Below, one piece after another: positions 49,547 to 56,903 of a DNA stretch of 56,903 nucleotides. The notes under the pieces are model-generated. The model saw nothing but the letters and a program-made list of their open reading frames with translations, had not been told where the DNA came from and did not search any database. This stretch comes from an uncultured Eubacterium sp. GTDB lineage: Bacteria > Bacillota > Clostridia > Lachnospirales > Lachnospiraceae. Every line of letters begins with the position of its first letter. The stretch's first letter is position 1. The position numbers and the translations under genes are program-made. The stretch lies in NCBI GenBank assembly GCA_949959185.1, contig CATLIX010000018.1, positions 1 to 56,903 on the forward strand. The letters are read 5' to 3'.

Positions 49547-50245
49547 TTATACTTCCTTCCCCCAGGGCCTTTTTCTTCCCGTCCATCCCTTCGCTTTCCA
49601 GTATTCCCCATCTGCCTCGTTAAAACCCTTTTTCTGTGCCAGCCGCATAATATTAAAAAAGATTCTGGTTTTTATGGAAGATTTCACATGTCCGTAATTT
49701 TTTCTGATTTTCCTTGCCAGTATGGTGGTTTTTGCGTCAATGCGCCGTTTAATTCCCGGTCTGACATTTTTCCAGGACACCTCCATCACCGCCACGCCAT
49801 ACCGCCAGGTTCTGGCAACTCCCCAGAAAAACATACTGTCAGCCATGTCCTTATTGGTACTTCTCATCCCGGCGCCAGCTGCTGTGGAAATACAGACTGC
49901 CTGCTTGCGGAACATCTTTTCTTCCGGACGATGTACCATCCAGCGATACCCGTAATGGTCCAGCAGATTTTTCATGGCCCCGGTAGCATGATAGACATAA
50001 ACGGGACTTGCCAGAATAATCACATCTGCCTGGTCCAGGGCTTCCGTTATGGGTTTTAACATTTCGTAATGGGGACACAGAGTTTCTGATTTTTCAAAAC
50101 AACCGGTACATCCCACGCAAAAAGATGAAAAATCTTTCGGCAGGAAAAATTCCGTAACATTTCCTTCCAGTTTCCCGGCCAGCATTCTGGCAATATGGTA
50201 AGTGGAGCCTTTATGGCTCTGGCCGTGTATAATTGTAATCTGCAT
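49547..50245 (-). CDS. Flavodoxin-fold NAD(P)H-dependent oxidoreductase
   Basis: This 232-residue protein begins with the FMN-binding flavodoxin fold: ITIIHGQSHKGSTYHIAR (phosphate loop), then FCVGCTGCFEKSETLCPH, a Cys-rich loop found in the flavodoxin-like reductase family, and ADVIILASPVYVYHATGAMK (flavin-contact loop). The C-terminal third is basic and helical (MRLAQKKGFNEADGEYWKAK). The gene follows tetR by 128 bases in the same direction and may be controlled by it. Possible roles are quinone or drug reduction; the substrate is unknown. The ATG follows AGGAGG. Confidence 0.85.
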   Translation of the reverse strand: MQITIIHGQSHKGSTYHIARMLAGKLEGNVTEFFLPKDFSSFCVGCTGCFEKSETLCPHYEMLKPITEALDQADVIILASPVYVYHATGAMKNLLDHYGYRWMVHRPEEKMFRKQAVCISTAAGAGMRSTNKDMADSMFFWGVARTWRYGVAVMEVSWKNVRPGIKRRIDAKTTILARKIRKNYGHVKSSIKTRIFFNIMRLAQKKGFNEADGEYWKAKGWTGRKRPWGKEV

Positions 50246-50373
50246 ATTTTTCCTCCTGTACGAGTTCCCTCGCTTCTGAGAATGACATTTTCAACCTCTT
50301 TTTTATGACAATACTCGAATTTGCTGCACCTGATACAATGTCAACATTTCTCCGGAATATCAATGTCCGTATT

Positions 50374-51045
50374 TCAGGCGCCTCCCAGTCTTTTAACTGC
50401 CCGCCCGGACGGTTTCCTGGCTGTAATCGAATCATACAGCATGGAAAAACCATAGTCCAAAAACTGTGTTTTCGTTAAACCCATTGACTTTTTCAGATAG
50501 TCTTCTTTATTTGCGGCAAGCTGAATAATTCCGGCAAGCATACCCCAAAAGTTAAATATAACAGGCATAATTTCCAAATCACAGCGCAAATCTCCTTTTT
50601 CCATACCGCATACTAAAAATTCCTTTATTTTTTCATTTATTTCTTCTCCGATTTGATAAGTATCCTTTTCTTCCGGCAGGCAGGCCTCATCATCGAAATC
50701 AATGTTGATTTTATCCAGCACCATTCTGAAATAAAATGGAAATTCTTCCTGATACTGTACCAGACCATGACAGATACCATCATATCTCGCTTTTGTGGTT
50801 TGCTGCTGTACCAATGCAGAAGATATACAGTCATAAAGTTTTTTCATGCTGTTCAATACTAAAATACCAACTATCTCCTCTTTGTTTTTAAAATACACAT
50901 ATATTGTTGCTTTGCTGTATCCGGCGGCTTTCGCTATATCATCCATGGAAGTTGCGGTAATCCCTCTTTCCATAAACAAAACGGATGCCGCAGAGGCTAT
51001 GTGCTCCCTGTGCACACTTCTCGGCTCTTTCTTTCTTCGTCCCAT
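50374..51045 (-). CDS. TetR-family transcriptional regulator
   Basis: This 223-residue repressor has an N-terminal HTH (about residues 15-60, with ITATSMDDIAKAAGYSKATI then YVYFKNKEEI), the strongly conserved TetR pattern. The rest is the helical ligand-binding and dimer domain with no recognisable ligand motif. A 15-bp inverted repeat (51054-51088) lies directly upstream, so self-regulation is very likely. The gene is followed by the flavodoxin-fold reductase gene, which is the probable target. The start ATG has GGGGAGAAC upstream. Confidence 0.92.
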   Translation of the reverse strand: MGRRKKEPRSVHREHIASAASVLFMERGITATSMDDIAKAAGYSKATIYVYFKNKEEIVGILVLNSMKKLYDCISSALVQQQTTKARYDGICHGLVQYQEEFPFYFRMVLDKINIDFDDEACLPEEKDTYQIGEEINEKIKEFLVCGMEKGDLRCDLEIMPVIFNFWGMLAGIIQLAANKEDYLKKSMGLTKTQFLDYGFSMLYDSITARKPSGRAVKRLGGA

Positions 51046-51053
51046 ATGTTCTC

Positions 51054-51088
51054 CCCATATAATTAAACTTATGGTTTAATTATATGGG
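51054..51088. promoter_or_regulatory. TetR operator (15-bp inverted repeat)
   Basis: The arms 51054-51068 (CCCATATAATTAAAC) and 51074-51088 are perfectly complementary around the 5-base spacer TTATG. The palindrome begins 9 bases upstream of the tetR start and covers the likely -10 region, as expected for autorepression. Confidence 0.8.
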
Positions 51089-51167
51089 CAATATTTCTTT
51101 CTGTCAATGAATTTATCAGAAAATTCTTACTAACGCTGTTTTTCTGCGGTTTCTGATATTAAATTAT

Positions 51168-51196
51168 TTTACAGTTTCCCGGCTCTGTGGTATAAT
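51168..51196 (+). promoter_or_regulatory. Promoter of the small membrane protein gene
   Basis: TTTACA (51168-51173) and TATAAT (51191-51196) are 17 bases apart. In the leader GGAGACCTGAA occurs twice, at 51221 and 51241. Confidence 0.72.
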
Positions 51197-51291
51197 AAAT
51201 ATTGAGATTTGCATTGGGGAGGAGACCTGAAGGCCAGAGGGGAGACCTGAATACGAAATAAATCATTTTAAATATTTGAGGAAGCATTGCA

Positions 51292-51558
51292 ATGAAAATA
51301 AATAATGTAGAATACGATTTAAATGAACTTTTACAACATCATGATGCCCGCAGCGCAGAAGCCGCACGCCAATTACGTGCAGCAACAGGTATGACTTTAA
51401 AAGAAGCCAGGAAAATATTAACGGACTACGAAAAAGGTATCATGCCAAATTCCAGACAAACAGAACCTCTCGCACAAAAACCCTGCTTATTACTGGCATC
51501 ACTCATGTTTACGTTACTTATAATAATAATTATAATTATAATAGTTGTTGTGTTATAG
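51292..51558 (+). CDS. Small membrane protein with an L7/L12-like helix pair
   Basis: This 88-residue protein starts at an ATG with GAGGAAGC upstream. Residues about 20-42 (AEAARQLRAATGMTLKEARK) resemble the C-terminal domain of ribosomal L7/L12 (the A-T-G-x-x-L-K-E-A core). The C-terminal 24 residues form one membrane helix built almost only of Leu, Ile and Val (LLASLMFTLLIIIIIIIIVV), coded by AT-rich triplet repeats. It stands alone with a near-consensus promoter. Similar L7/L12-like small proteins occur in other bacteria; function unknown. Confidence 0.7.
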   Translation: MKINNVEYDLNELLQHHDARSAEAARQLRAATGMTLKEARKILTDYEKGIMPNSRQTEPLAQKPCLLLASLMFTLLIIIIIIIIVVVL

Positions 51559-51677
51559 GGATTCTATCTGATAAGCTCCTGCACGGAACCTGATGACACC
51601 GCCACTGAACTTATATTGAGACAAACAAAAATCTTCTATTCGGAGACTCCTTACATTAGCAGGCAAAGATATGTGCA

Positions 51678-51977
51678 TCAGGGAAATTCAGGTATACGGT
51701 CTGGTATTTTATATTCATATTCAATGTAAATTGCCTCATCCGAAATACCCCACTGCCCCATCTGGAAAACATGATCCGGCGTTGTATAGCTCCCCGGCAA
51801 GTTACCATTTGTCTGAATCTGCATCCGCGTCAGCTCATTTTTCGACTTATCCGTATATTTCACAATTGCAGTCTTTATCGTTGCATCATTATCCGGTTCA
51901 TATTCTACCTCTGCTAATCCTACCCACTGGTCCGGGTATCTTTCCTGAATTTCTTCCCATGTTAATCTTTCAGACAT
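51678..51977 (-). CDS. Conserved hypothetical protein
   Basis: This 99-residue protein starts MSERLTWEEIQERYPDQWVG with AGGGAGG upstream. It is acidic and beta-rich (GLAEVEYEPDNDATIKTAIV), with a C-terminal IYIEYEYKIPDRIPEFP. The W-E-E-I-x-x-x-Y-P-x-x-W-V pattern is found in short proteins of many gut bacteria, sometimes near toxin-antitoxin or phage genes, but I cannot name a function. No signal or membrane segment. It has no close partner gene here; intergenic spaces of about 120 and 290 bases flank it. Confidence 0.65.
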   Translation of the reverse strand: MSERLTWEEIQERYPDQWVGLAEVEYEPDNDATIKTAIVKYTDKSKNELTRMQIQTNGNLPGSYTTPDHVFQMGQWGISDEAIYIEYEYKIPDRIPEFP

Positions 51978-52162
51978 ACAAAAACCTCCCTGTATTTTTT
52001 ACATTCAAATATTCCTGTAACGCTTTTTATTATCACAAGTATATCACACCGCCCAATGTCCCCACAACATAAAAAAGCCCATCACTTTTTCCTGCAGGAA
52101 CTATACAAACATCCATATTGCCCAAACAGAGATATACCGTGCATCTATAAAGCCCGGAAAAC

Positions 52163-52203
52163 AAAAAAAGACTGTCGATGAAGCTGTCCATGACCGTCTT
52201 TTT
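52163..52203 (-). terminator. prfA terminator
   Basis: On the minus strand AAAAAGAC and GTCTTTTT close an imperfect stem around GGTCATGG and its partner, ending in a run of seven T. It is partly usable in both directions. Nothing else is seen between 51978 and 52263. Confidence 0.65.
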
Positions 52204-52263
52204 CTGTTTTTATTCAATTCTCACCCATTCTAAATTTCCAAATCCCCACTCAAAACACAATTC

Positions 52264-53340
52264 TCAGGCACTCTCCCCCATGTTCGCCAGCTTCGCCGCC
52301 TGGTCGGCTGCAATACATGCATCCACAATTTCCTGAATATCGCCGTTCATGACCTTATCCAGTTTATACAATGTCAGATTGATTCGGTGATCTGTCACAC
52401 GTCCCTGGGGAAAGTTATAAGTTCTGATTTTTTCAGAACGGTCTCCTGTTCCAATCTGGCTTCTTCTGGCTTCCGCCTCAGCGTCATGCTGTTTCTGGCA
52501 CTCCATATCGTAAAGTTTTGCGCGGAGCAGCGCAAAAGCCTTATCCTTATTCTGGAGCTGAGATTTTTCCGTCTGGCTGTATATTACGATTCCGGTGGGA
52601 AAATGGGTCAGGCGAACTGCCGAATCCGTGGTATTGACACACTGTCCGCCATTTCCCGACGCACGCATAACATCAATCCTTATATCCTTTTCATCAATGA
52701 CCACATCCACTTCTTCTGCTTCCGGCATAACCGCCACAGTAATGGTGGATGTGTGAATACGCCCGCCAGATTCCGTTTCCGGAACTCTCTGTACCCGGTG
52801 TACACCGGATTCATATTTCATTACGGAATAGGCTCCCTGTCCGGTAATCATAAAAGTTACATTTTTCATGCCGCCAATACCGATTTCCTCACATTCCACT
52901 GTCTCTACCTTCCAGCGTCTGCCTTCCGCATAATGTACATACATGCGGTAAATTTCCGCTGCAAAAAGCGCAGCTTCATCCCCGCCTGCTCCTGCGCGGA
53001 TTTCCACAATTACATTTTTATCATCGTTGGGGTCTTTGGGCAGAAGCAGGATTTTCAGTTTCTTTTCCAGTTCTTCTATTTTCTTTTTGGAATCATTCAG
53101 TTCTTCTCTGGCCAGTTCCCGCAATTCCTCGTCGCTTTCATCCTCTAACATGGCAAGAGAATCTTCCACGTTCTGTTTTGCCTGCTTATATTCTTTATAT
53201 GTTTCCACAATGGGAGTTAAATCACTCTGTTCTTTCATCAGTTTACGAAAACGACCGGTATCATTGGCCACATCCGGCTCACTCAGCTGATTCATAATTT
53301 CTTCAAAGCGAAGAAGAATATCTTCTAATTTATCAAACAT
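52264..53340 (-). CDS. prfA: Peptide chain release factor 1
   Basis: This 358-residue factor terminates translation at UAA and UAG. The catalytic GGQ is at residues 231-233 in [11 protein letters not shown]. The stop-codon-reading tripeptide of RF1 (P-x-T) is PET at 187-189 in [11 protein letters not shown], and [14 protein letters not shown] follows. The N-terminal coiled-coil domain (1-100) is complete. The Gln of GGQ is the target of the methylase encoded next (prmC). Start and length are normal. The block rho-rpmE-DUF1385-prmC-prfA is conserved in many Firmicutes. Confidence 0.96.
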   Translation of the reverse strand: MFDKLEDILLRFEEIMNQLSEPDVANDTGRFRKLMKEQSDLTPIVETYKEYKQAKQNVEDSLAMLEDESDEELRELAREELNDSKKKIEELEKKLKILLLPKDPNDDKNVIVEIRAGAGGDEAALFAAEIYRMYVHYAEGRRWKVETVECEEIGIGGMKNVTFMITGQGAYSVMKYESGVHRVQRVPETESGGRIHTSTITVAVMPEAEEVDVVIDEKDIRIDVMRASGNGGQCVNTTDSAVRLTHFPTGIVIYSQTEKSQLQNKDKAFALLRAKLYDMECQKQHDAEAEARRSQIGTGDRSEKIRTYNFPQGRVTDHRINLTLYKLDKVMNGDIQEIVDACIAADQAAKLANMGESA

Positions 53341-53354
53341 TTTACTCTTCCTTT

Positions 53355-54197
53355 CTATTTTACTGCCGGCAGGTTACCGCAGACCACCCGGTCATTTCCT
53401 GTAAGGTCCTGGATTACCTTTACATTCCGAAATCCATTTTCCTCCATCAGAAGGGCCACCCGTCCTCCCTGGTCATACCCCACTTCAAAGTACAGATACC
53501 CGTTGGATTTTAAAAATCCCTTTCCTTCCCGTACAATTTTCCGGTAAAAGGCAAGACCGTCTTCTTCACCGTCCAATGCCTCCGCAGGCTCAAAATCCCG
53601 GACTTCCGGCATCAGTTCCGCAATCACTCCCGTTGGAATATAAGGAGGATTGGAAATAATCATATCAAAGGTTCCTGTAATTTTCCGGAACAAATCACTG
53701 CGCACCAGCTCCACCTCCACCTGATGATTTCTGGCATTTTCCTTTGCAACCAGAAGGGCCTGTTTGGAAATGTCACTGGCAGTTCCTCTGATTTTCTTTC
53801 CCGCATGTTTCAGAAGGCTGATGATAATACACCCGGAACCGGTGCACAAATCCAGCACTTCCATGCCTGACTCCAGAATTTTCAGGGCTTCCTCTACCAG
53901 AGTCTCCGTATCCTGCCGGGGTATCAGCACATGGGAATTCACCTTAAATTCCAGTCCCATAAATTCCTGCACCCCGGTAATATACTGCAAGGGTACATGC
54001 TCTCCCCGCTTTTTCAGTAAAAGCTCATATTCCTGGAAATCTTCGTCCGGCATTTCCTCCGGTGCACGGAGATAATATTCGCTCTTATCCATCTTACAGA
54101 CGTATTCCATCAGATACCAGGCATCCAGCTTATAATCCGAAACCTCTGCCTTTTTCAGCAGTTCTCTGCCATAACGCAGTGCTTCTCTCAGTGTCAT
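53355..54197 (-). CDS. prmC: Release factor glutamine methyltransferase
   Basis: This 280-residue SAM-dependent enzyme methylates the GGQ glutamine of release factors. The SAM-binding motif [11 protein letters not shown] is at about 114-124, and the catalytic NPPY is at residues 183-186 ([12 protein letters not shown]). The N-terminal helical domain includes [17 protein letters not shown] and [16 protein letters not shown], which are the RF-recognition parts. It overlaps the DUF1385 gene by 4 bases and ends 14 bases before prfA, its substrate's gene. Confidence 0.95.
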   Translation of the reverse strand: MTLREALRYGRELLKKAEVSDYKLDAWYLMEYVCKMDKSEYYLRAPEEMPDEDFQEYELLLKKRGEHVPLQYITGVQEFMGLEFKVNSHVLIPRQDTETLVEEALKILESGMEVLDLCTGSGCIIISLLKHAGKKIRGTASDISKQALLVAKENARNHQVEVELVRSDLFRKITGTFDMIISNPPYIPTGVIAELMPEVRDFEPAEALDGEEDGLAFYRKIVREGKGFLKSNGYLYFEVGYDQGGRVALLMEENGFRNVKVIQDLTGNDRVVCGNLPAVK

Positions 54198-55117
54198 GAC
54201 GCTTCTCCTTTTATGGATTCCAGATATTCTTTCCAGTCAAATACCGCCTCCACGGATGCAATTCCCACCTCTATCATTTCGTCGTCCGGCTCCTTCGTGG
54301 TCAGCTTCTGCATCCACAGTCCCGGTTTACTCAGAGCATTAATCAGAGGATTCTCGCTTCTTCCTGCAAGTCGGATAATTTCATAGGAAATTCCTGCAAT
54401 CAGAGGCACTATGGCAAGTCTCAGCACCAGACGGAGCACTCTGGAATCCACCCGGATAAACATGGTGGCAAAAATTGTAATAATCACAACAAAAAACAGA
54501 AAGCTGGTTCCGCAGCGTTTATGCTCCCTGGAACTTTTCCTGACATTTTCCACAGTCAGCTCCATACCATGTTCGATACAGTTAATACATTTATGTTCCG
54601 CACCGTGATACATGAACACGCGTTTTATGTCCTCCATCCTGGAAATCAGCAGAATGTAGCCCAGGAAAATCATAAGCCGCATGACGCCCTCAATCAGTAT
54701 CACCAGAGTTTCGGAAGAAATAAATTTATGGAACAGCAGGGAAAGATAAAAGGGGAGCACCATAAAAATTGCCAGAGCCAGCACAATGGACAGGCCGATG
54801 GTCATTCCCATCTCAAGCCGCTCCTTTTTGCTGTCCTTTTCCTTTTCTTCTGCTCCCTTTTCTTCCGTCTCCTCTTCAAAAAAAGAAGCAGAAAACGTAA
54901 GACAGGACATGCCAAGTATCATGGATTCCAGAAAGTTGATAATCCCTCTTACAAAAACCAGATTCCGAATTACAGCATTTTTGCAGATTCCACCGTATTC
55001 TCTTTTTTCAACAATAATATCATGATCCGGCTTGCGGACTGCCACTGCGTAATATTCTTTGTTTTTCATCATTACGCCTTCCATAACAGCCTGCCCGCCA
55101 ATTCCGGAATAAGCCAA
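54194..55117 (-). CDS. DUF1385 membrane protein
   Basis: I start at the TTG at 55115-55117 because AAAGGGG lies 8 bases upstream (MAYSGIGGQAVMEGVMMKNK); a GTG nine bases earlier is possible. The protein of about 307 residues has the DUF1385 signature GGQAVMEGVMM at the N-terminus and several membrane helices, and the central motif MYHGAEHKCINCIEHG, a His/Cys pattern that may bind metal. A highly charged stretch (EEETEEKGAEEKEKDSKKER) lies between helices. In Firmicutes it is almost always encoded beside prmC, but its function is unknown. Confidence 0.85.
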   Translation of the reverse strand: MAYSGIGGQAVMEGVMMKNKEYYAVAVRKPDHDIIVEKREYGGICKNAVIRNLVFVRGIINFLESMILGMSCLTFSASFFEEETEEKGAEEKEKDSKKERLEMGMTIGLSIVLALAIFMVLPFYLSLLFHKFISSETLVILIEGVMRLMIFLGYILLISRMEDIKRVFMYHGAEHKCINCIEHGMELTVENVRKSSREHKRCGTSFLFFVVIITIFATMFIRVDSRVLRLVLRLAIVPLIAGISYEIIRLAGRSENPLINALSKPGLWMQKLTTKEPDDEMIEVGIASVEAVFDWKEYLESIKGEAS

Positions 55118-55152
55118 TATATTCACCCCTTTCCCTGTGCGGGCCTGTGTAT

Positions 55153-55190
55153 AAAAACAGAAGAAGGATGTCCCATAGAAAGACATCCTC
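55153..55190 (-). terminator. rpmE terminator
   Basis: AGGATGTC and GACATCCT (55165-55172, 55182-55189) form the stem with a 9-base loop. On the minus strand it is followed by TTCTTCTGTTTTTA. It lies just upstream of the DUF1385 start, so it can separate the two gene groups. Confidence 0.7.
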
Positions 55191-55235
55191 CCTTTACCGC
55201 CTGTACATAACTGCTCACGGTTCCCGTCAGTGATT

Positions 55236-55442
55236 TTACTGATTATTTATGCCATATTTCTTATTGAACTTATCAATACGTCCACGAGCCTGAGCCGCTT
55301 TCTGCTGTCCGGTATAGAATGGATGGCATTTGGAACAAATTTCCACATGAATATCCTTTTTGGTGGAACCTGTAACAAATGTATTCCCGCAGTTACATGT
55401 CACCGTTGCCTGATAATACTCTGGATGGATTCCTTCTCTCAT
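55236..55442 (-). CDS. rpmE: 50S ribosomal protein L31 (zinc-binding form)
   Basis: The start is the ATG at 55440-55442 ([20 protein letters not shown]) with GAGGTG upstream. The 68-residue protein has Cys16, Cys18, Cys36 and Cys39 (CNC and CSKC), so it is the zinc-containing type of L31, not the zinc-free paralogue made on zinc limitation. The end IDKFNKKYG is typical. It follows rho and precedes DUF1385. Confidence 0.96.
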   Translation of the reverse strand: MREGIHPEYYQATVTCNCGNTFVTGSTKKDIHVEICSKCHPFYTGQQKAAQARGRIDKFNKKYGINNQ

Positions 55443-55567
55443 GATTTTCACCTCTTCACACTGTATTTTAAATCTGATTCATGGATTCTTCACATTTAAT
55501 ACTGCTTACACAACAGCTTTGTTATTGTATCATAATTTTTCCATATATGCAAGTTCTTTTGAGAAAT

Positions 55568-56903
55568 TTACAAAAGTTTTGTTTTCTTTATCATCTGGCA
55601 GAATTCCCGGTTATTACTGGTACGTACAAAGAGATTCAGGATACTTTCCACCGCTTCATCCGCCTTCATGCCGTTGATTGCCCGGCGCATAATTTCCACC
55701 GCTTCCTGTTCTTCCCGGTTCAGCAGCAGATCCTCTCTCCGGGTGCCGGATTTGGTAATATCCACCGCCGGGAAAATCCTCCGCTCTGAAAGTTTCCGGT
55801 CCAGAATCAGTTCCATATTACCGGTTCCTTTAAATTCCTCGTAAATCACATCATCCATCCGGCTTCCCGTATCCACCAGGGCTGTTGCCAGAATCGTAAT
55901 GCTTCCGCCTTCCCGCATGTTGCGGGCTGCTCCGAAGAAACGCTTGGGCATATGTAAAGCCGCCGGGTCAATACCGCCGGACAGAGTTCTTCCGCTGGGC
56001 GGAACAATCAGATTGTATGCCCTGGCCAGACGGGTAATGCTGTCCAGCAGAATCATCACGTCTTTTTTATGCTCCACCAGGCGCCTTGCCCGCTCAATTA
56101 CCATTTCCGATACCCGTTTGTGGTGTTCCGGAAGTTCATCGAAGGTGGAATAGATGACCTCCACATTTTTCCCCTCAATAGCCTCCTTGATATCTGTCAC
56201 TTCCTCCGGACGTTCATCAATCAGCAGAATAATCAGATGCATATTCGGATTGTTTCGGGTCACAGCCTTTGCCACCTGTTTTAACAGGGTGGTCTTTCCG
56301 GCCTTGGGAGGTGACACAATCATGCCTCGCTGGCCCTTGCCAATGGGAGAAACCACATCCATAATCCGCATGGCCACAGCGCTTCTGTCTGTTTCCAGCC
56401 GGATTCTCTCATTGGGAAAAATGGGCGTTAAATCTTCAAAATTCGGACGCTTCAGGATTTCCGAAGGATGGTTTCCATTGATGCTTTTAATATATAAAAG
56501 GGCGCTGAACTTCTCCTGCTGAGTCTTTACTCTGGTATTGCCATGGATGATATCTCCCGTTTTCAGCCCGAATTTACGAATCTGAGACGGGGAAACGTAT
56601 ACGTCATGGTCTCCTGGCAGATAATTCTCACAGCGGATAAATCCATATCCATCCGGCATAACCTCCAGAATTCCATGGGCGCTGACCCCGCTGTCCAGCT
56701 CCGGATTGTCTATTTCAATCCCGTCAACAGTAATAATTCTGGAAGGTCTGCGCTCCGGGGGCTGCATTCTCCGTTCTTCGGACGGCTGTCTCCGTTCTTC
56801 CGGCACCTGCATTCTCCGTTCTTCGGATGGCTGAACCTTTTTGTCCTCTTTTCGCTTTTCTTTTCTGTCCCCGGATGCCTTTGCCTGCTTCTCTCTTCCG
56901 TCC
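55568..56903 (-). CDS. rho: Transcription termination factor Rho (5' end outside the window)
   Basis: The frame is open from the right edge. An internal Met at 56812 is not the start, since the same frame continues upstream for 30 more codons to the edge. The RNA-binding cold-shock-like domain is [20 protein letters not shown], the Walker A motif is [18 protein letters not shown], Walker B is [16 protein letters not shown], and the R-loop/Q-loop region [20 protein letters not shown] is intact. Ahead of the core is an Arg/Glu/Pro-rich segment with repeats of QPSEERRMQ, an N-terminal insertion seen in Rho of several Clostridia and Actinobacteria. Catalytic parts look fully functional. Confidence 0.95.
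   Translation of the reverse strand, partial: DGREKQAKASGDRKEKRKEDKKVQPSEERRMQVPEERRQPSEERRMQPPERRPSRIITVDGIEIDNPELDSGVSAHGILEVMPDGYGFIRCENYLPGDHDVYVSPSQIRKFGLKTGDIIHGNTRVKTQQEKFSALLYIKSINGNHPSEILKRPNFEDLTPIFPNERIRLETDRSAVAMRIMDVVSPIGKGQRGMIVSPPKAGKTTLLKQVAKAVTRNNPNMHLIILLIDERPEEVTDIKEAIEGKNVEVIYSTFDELPEHHKRVSEMVIERARRLVEHKKDVMILLDSITRLARAYNLIVPPSGRTLSGGIDPAALHMPKRFFGAARNMREGGSITILATALVDTGSRMDDVIYEEFKGTGNMELILDRKLSERRIFPAVDITKSGTRREDLLLNREEQEAVEIMRRAINGMKADEAVESILNLFVRTSNNREFCQMIKKTKLL

Overview
The window looks like chromosomal DNA of an anaerobic low-to-mid GC Firmicute, most likely a Lachnospiraceae (Clostridia). The basis is the rho-rpmE-DUF1385-prmC-prfA block, a V-type rather than F-type ATPase, a Gly/Cys-rich small protein of the kind common in that family, strong AGGAGG ribosome sites, and class II EPSP synthase. 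The family assignment is an inference; no rRNA or other decisive marker is present.

Layout. (1) 1-14111, minus strand: a contractile phage-tail module in PBSX (xkd) order, with two conserved genes, sheath, tube, tail-assembly chaperone with a -1 frameshift signal, tape measure, LysM protein, baseplate proteins and tail fibres running off the left edge. No capsid, portal or terminase genes precede it; the next gene upstream is a tRNA-Val. It therefore resembles an R-type (diffocin/PBSX-like) tailocin. (2) 14320-14510: tRNA-Val with its promoter, a 27-bp perfect bidirectional terminator and a dispersed intergenic repeat. (3) 28485 down to 14519, minus strand: one long gene train. An atypical response regulator comes first, then V-ATPase subunits H-C-I-K-F-E-A-B-D, then MoxR ATPase, DUF58 protein and a membrane transglutaminase. 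(4) 28.5-37.7 kb: a high-cysteine small protein, two chemoreceptors, small conserved proteins, leucyl-tRNA synthetase and a Cu/Zn-SOD-like protein, separated by intergenic repeats. (5) 37.8-42.5 kb: an EF-G paralogue with altered GTPase motifs, and the aromatic genes tyrA-aroA. (6) 42.5-51.6 kb, accessory: MATE exporter with a possible attenuator, a decayed surface-protein gene, an IbrA/IbrB-like pair (PAPS-reductase-like PP-loop protein plus ParB-like protein), glycerol dehydrogenase, a secreted His/Cys-repeat protein, a broken AAA ATPase, a TetR-flavodoxin pair with a clear operator, and a small membrane protein. (7) 52.2 kb to the right edge: prfA, prmC, DUF1385, rpmE and rho (rho truncated by the edge).

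How parts work together. The tail genes would assemble one contractile particle. The V-ATPase genes encode a complete rotary ion pump or ATP synthase, apparently headed by a receiver protein that has lost its phosphoacceptor Asp. TyrA and AroA act in aromatic amino-acid synthesis. The right-hand block handles translation termination (RF1 and its methylase), ribosomal protein L31 and transcription termination.

Most distinctive items: the precise A AAA AAC slippery site in the tail chaperone, the headless tail cluster, the 17-residue His/Cys repeat protein, the IbrAB-like pair, the Asp-to-Glu receiver in front of the V-ATPase, and a mosaic intergenic repeat present three times.
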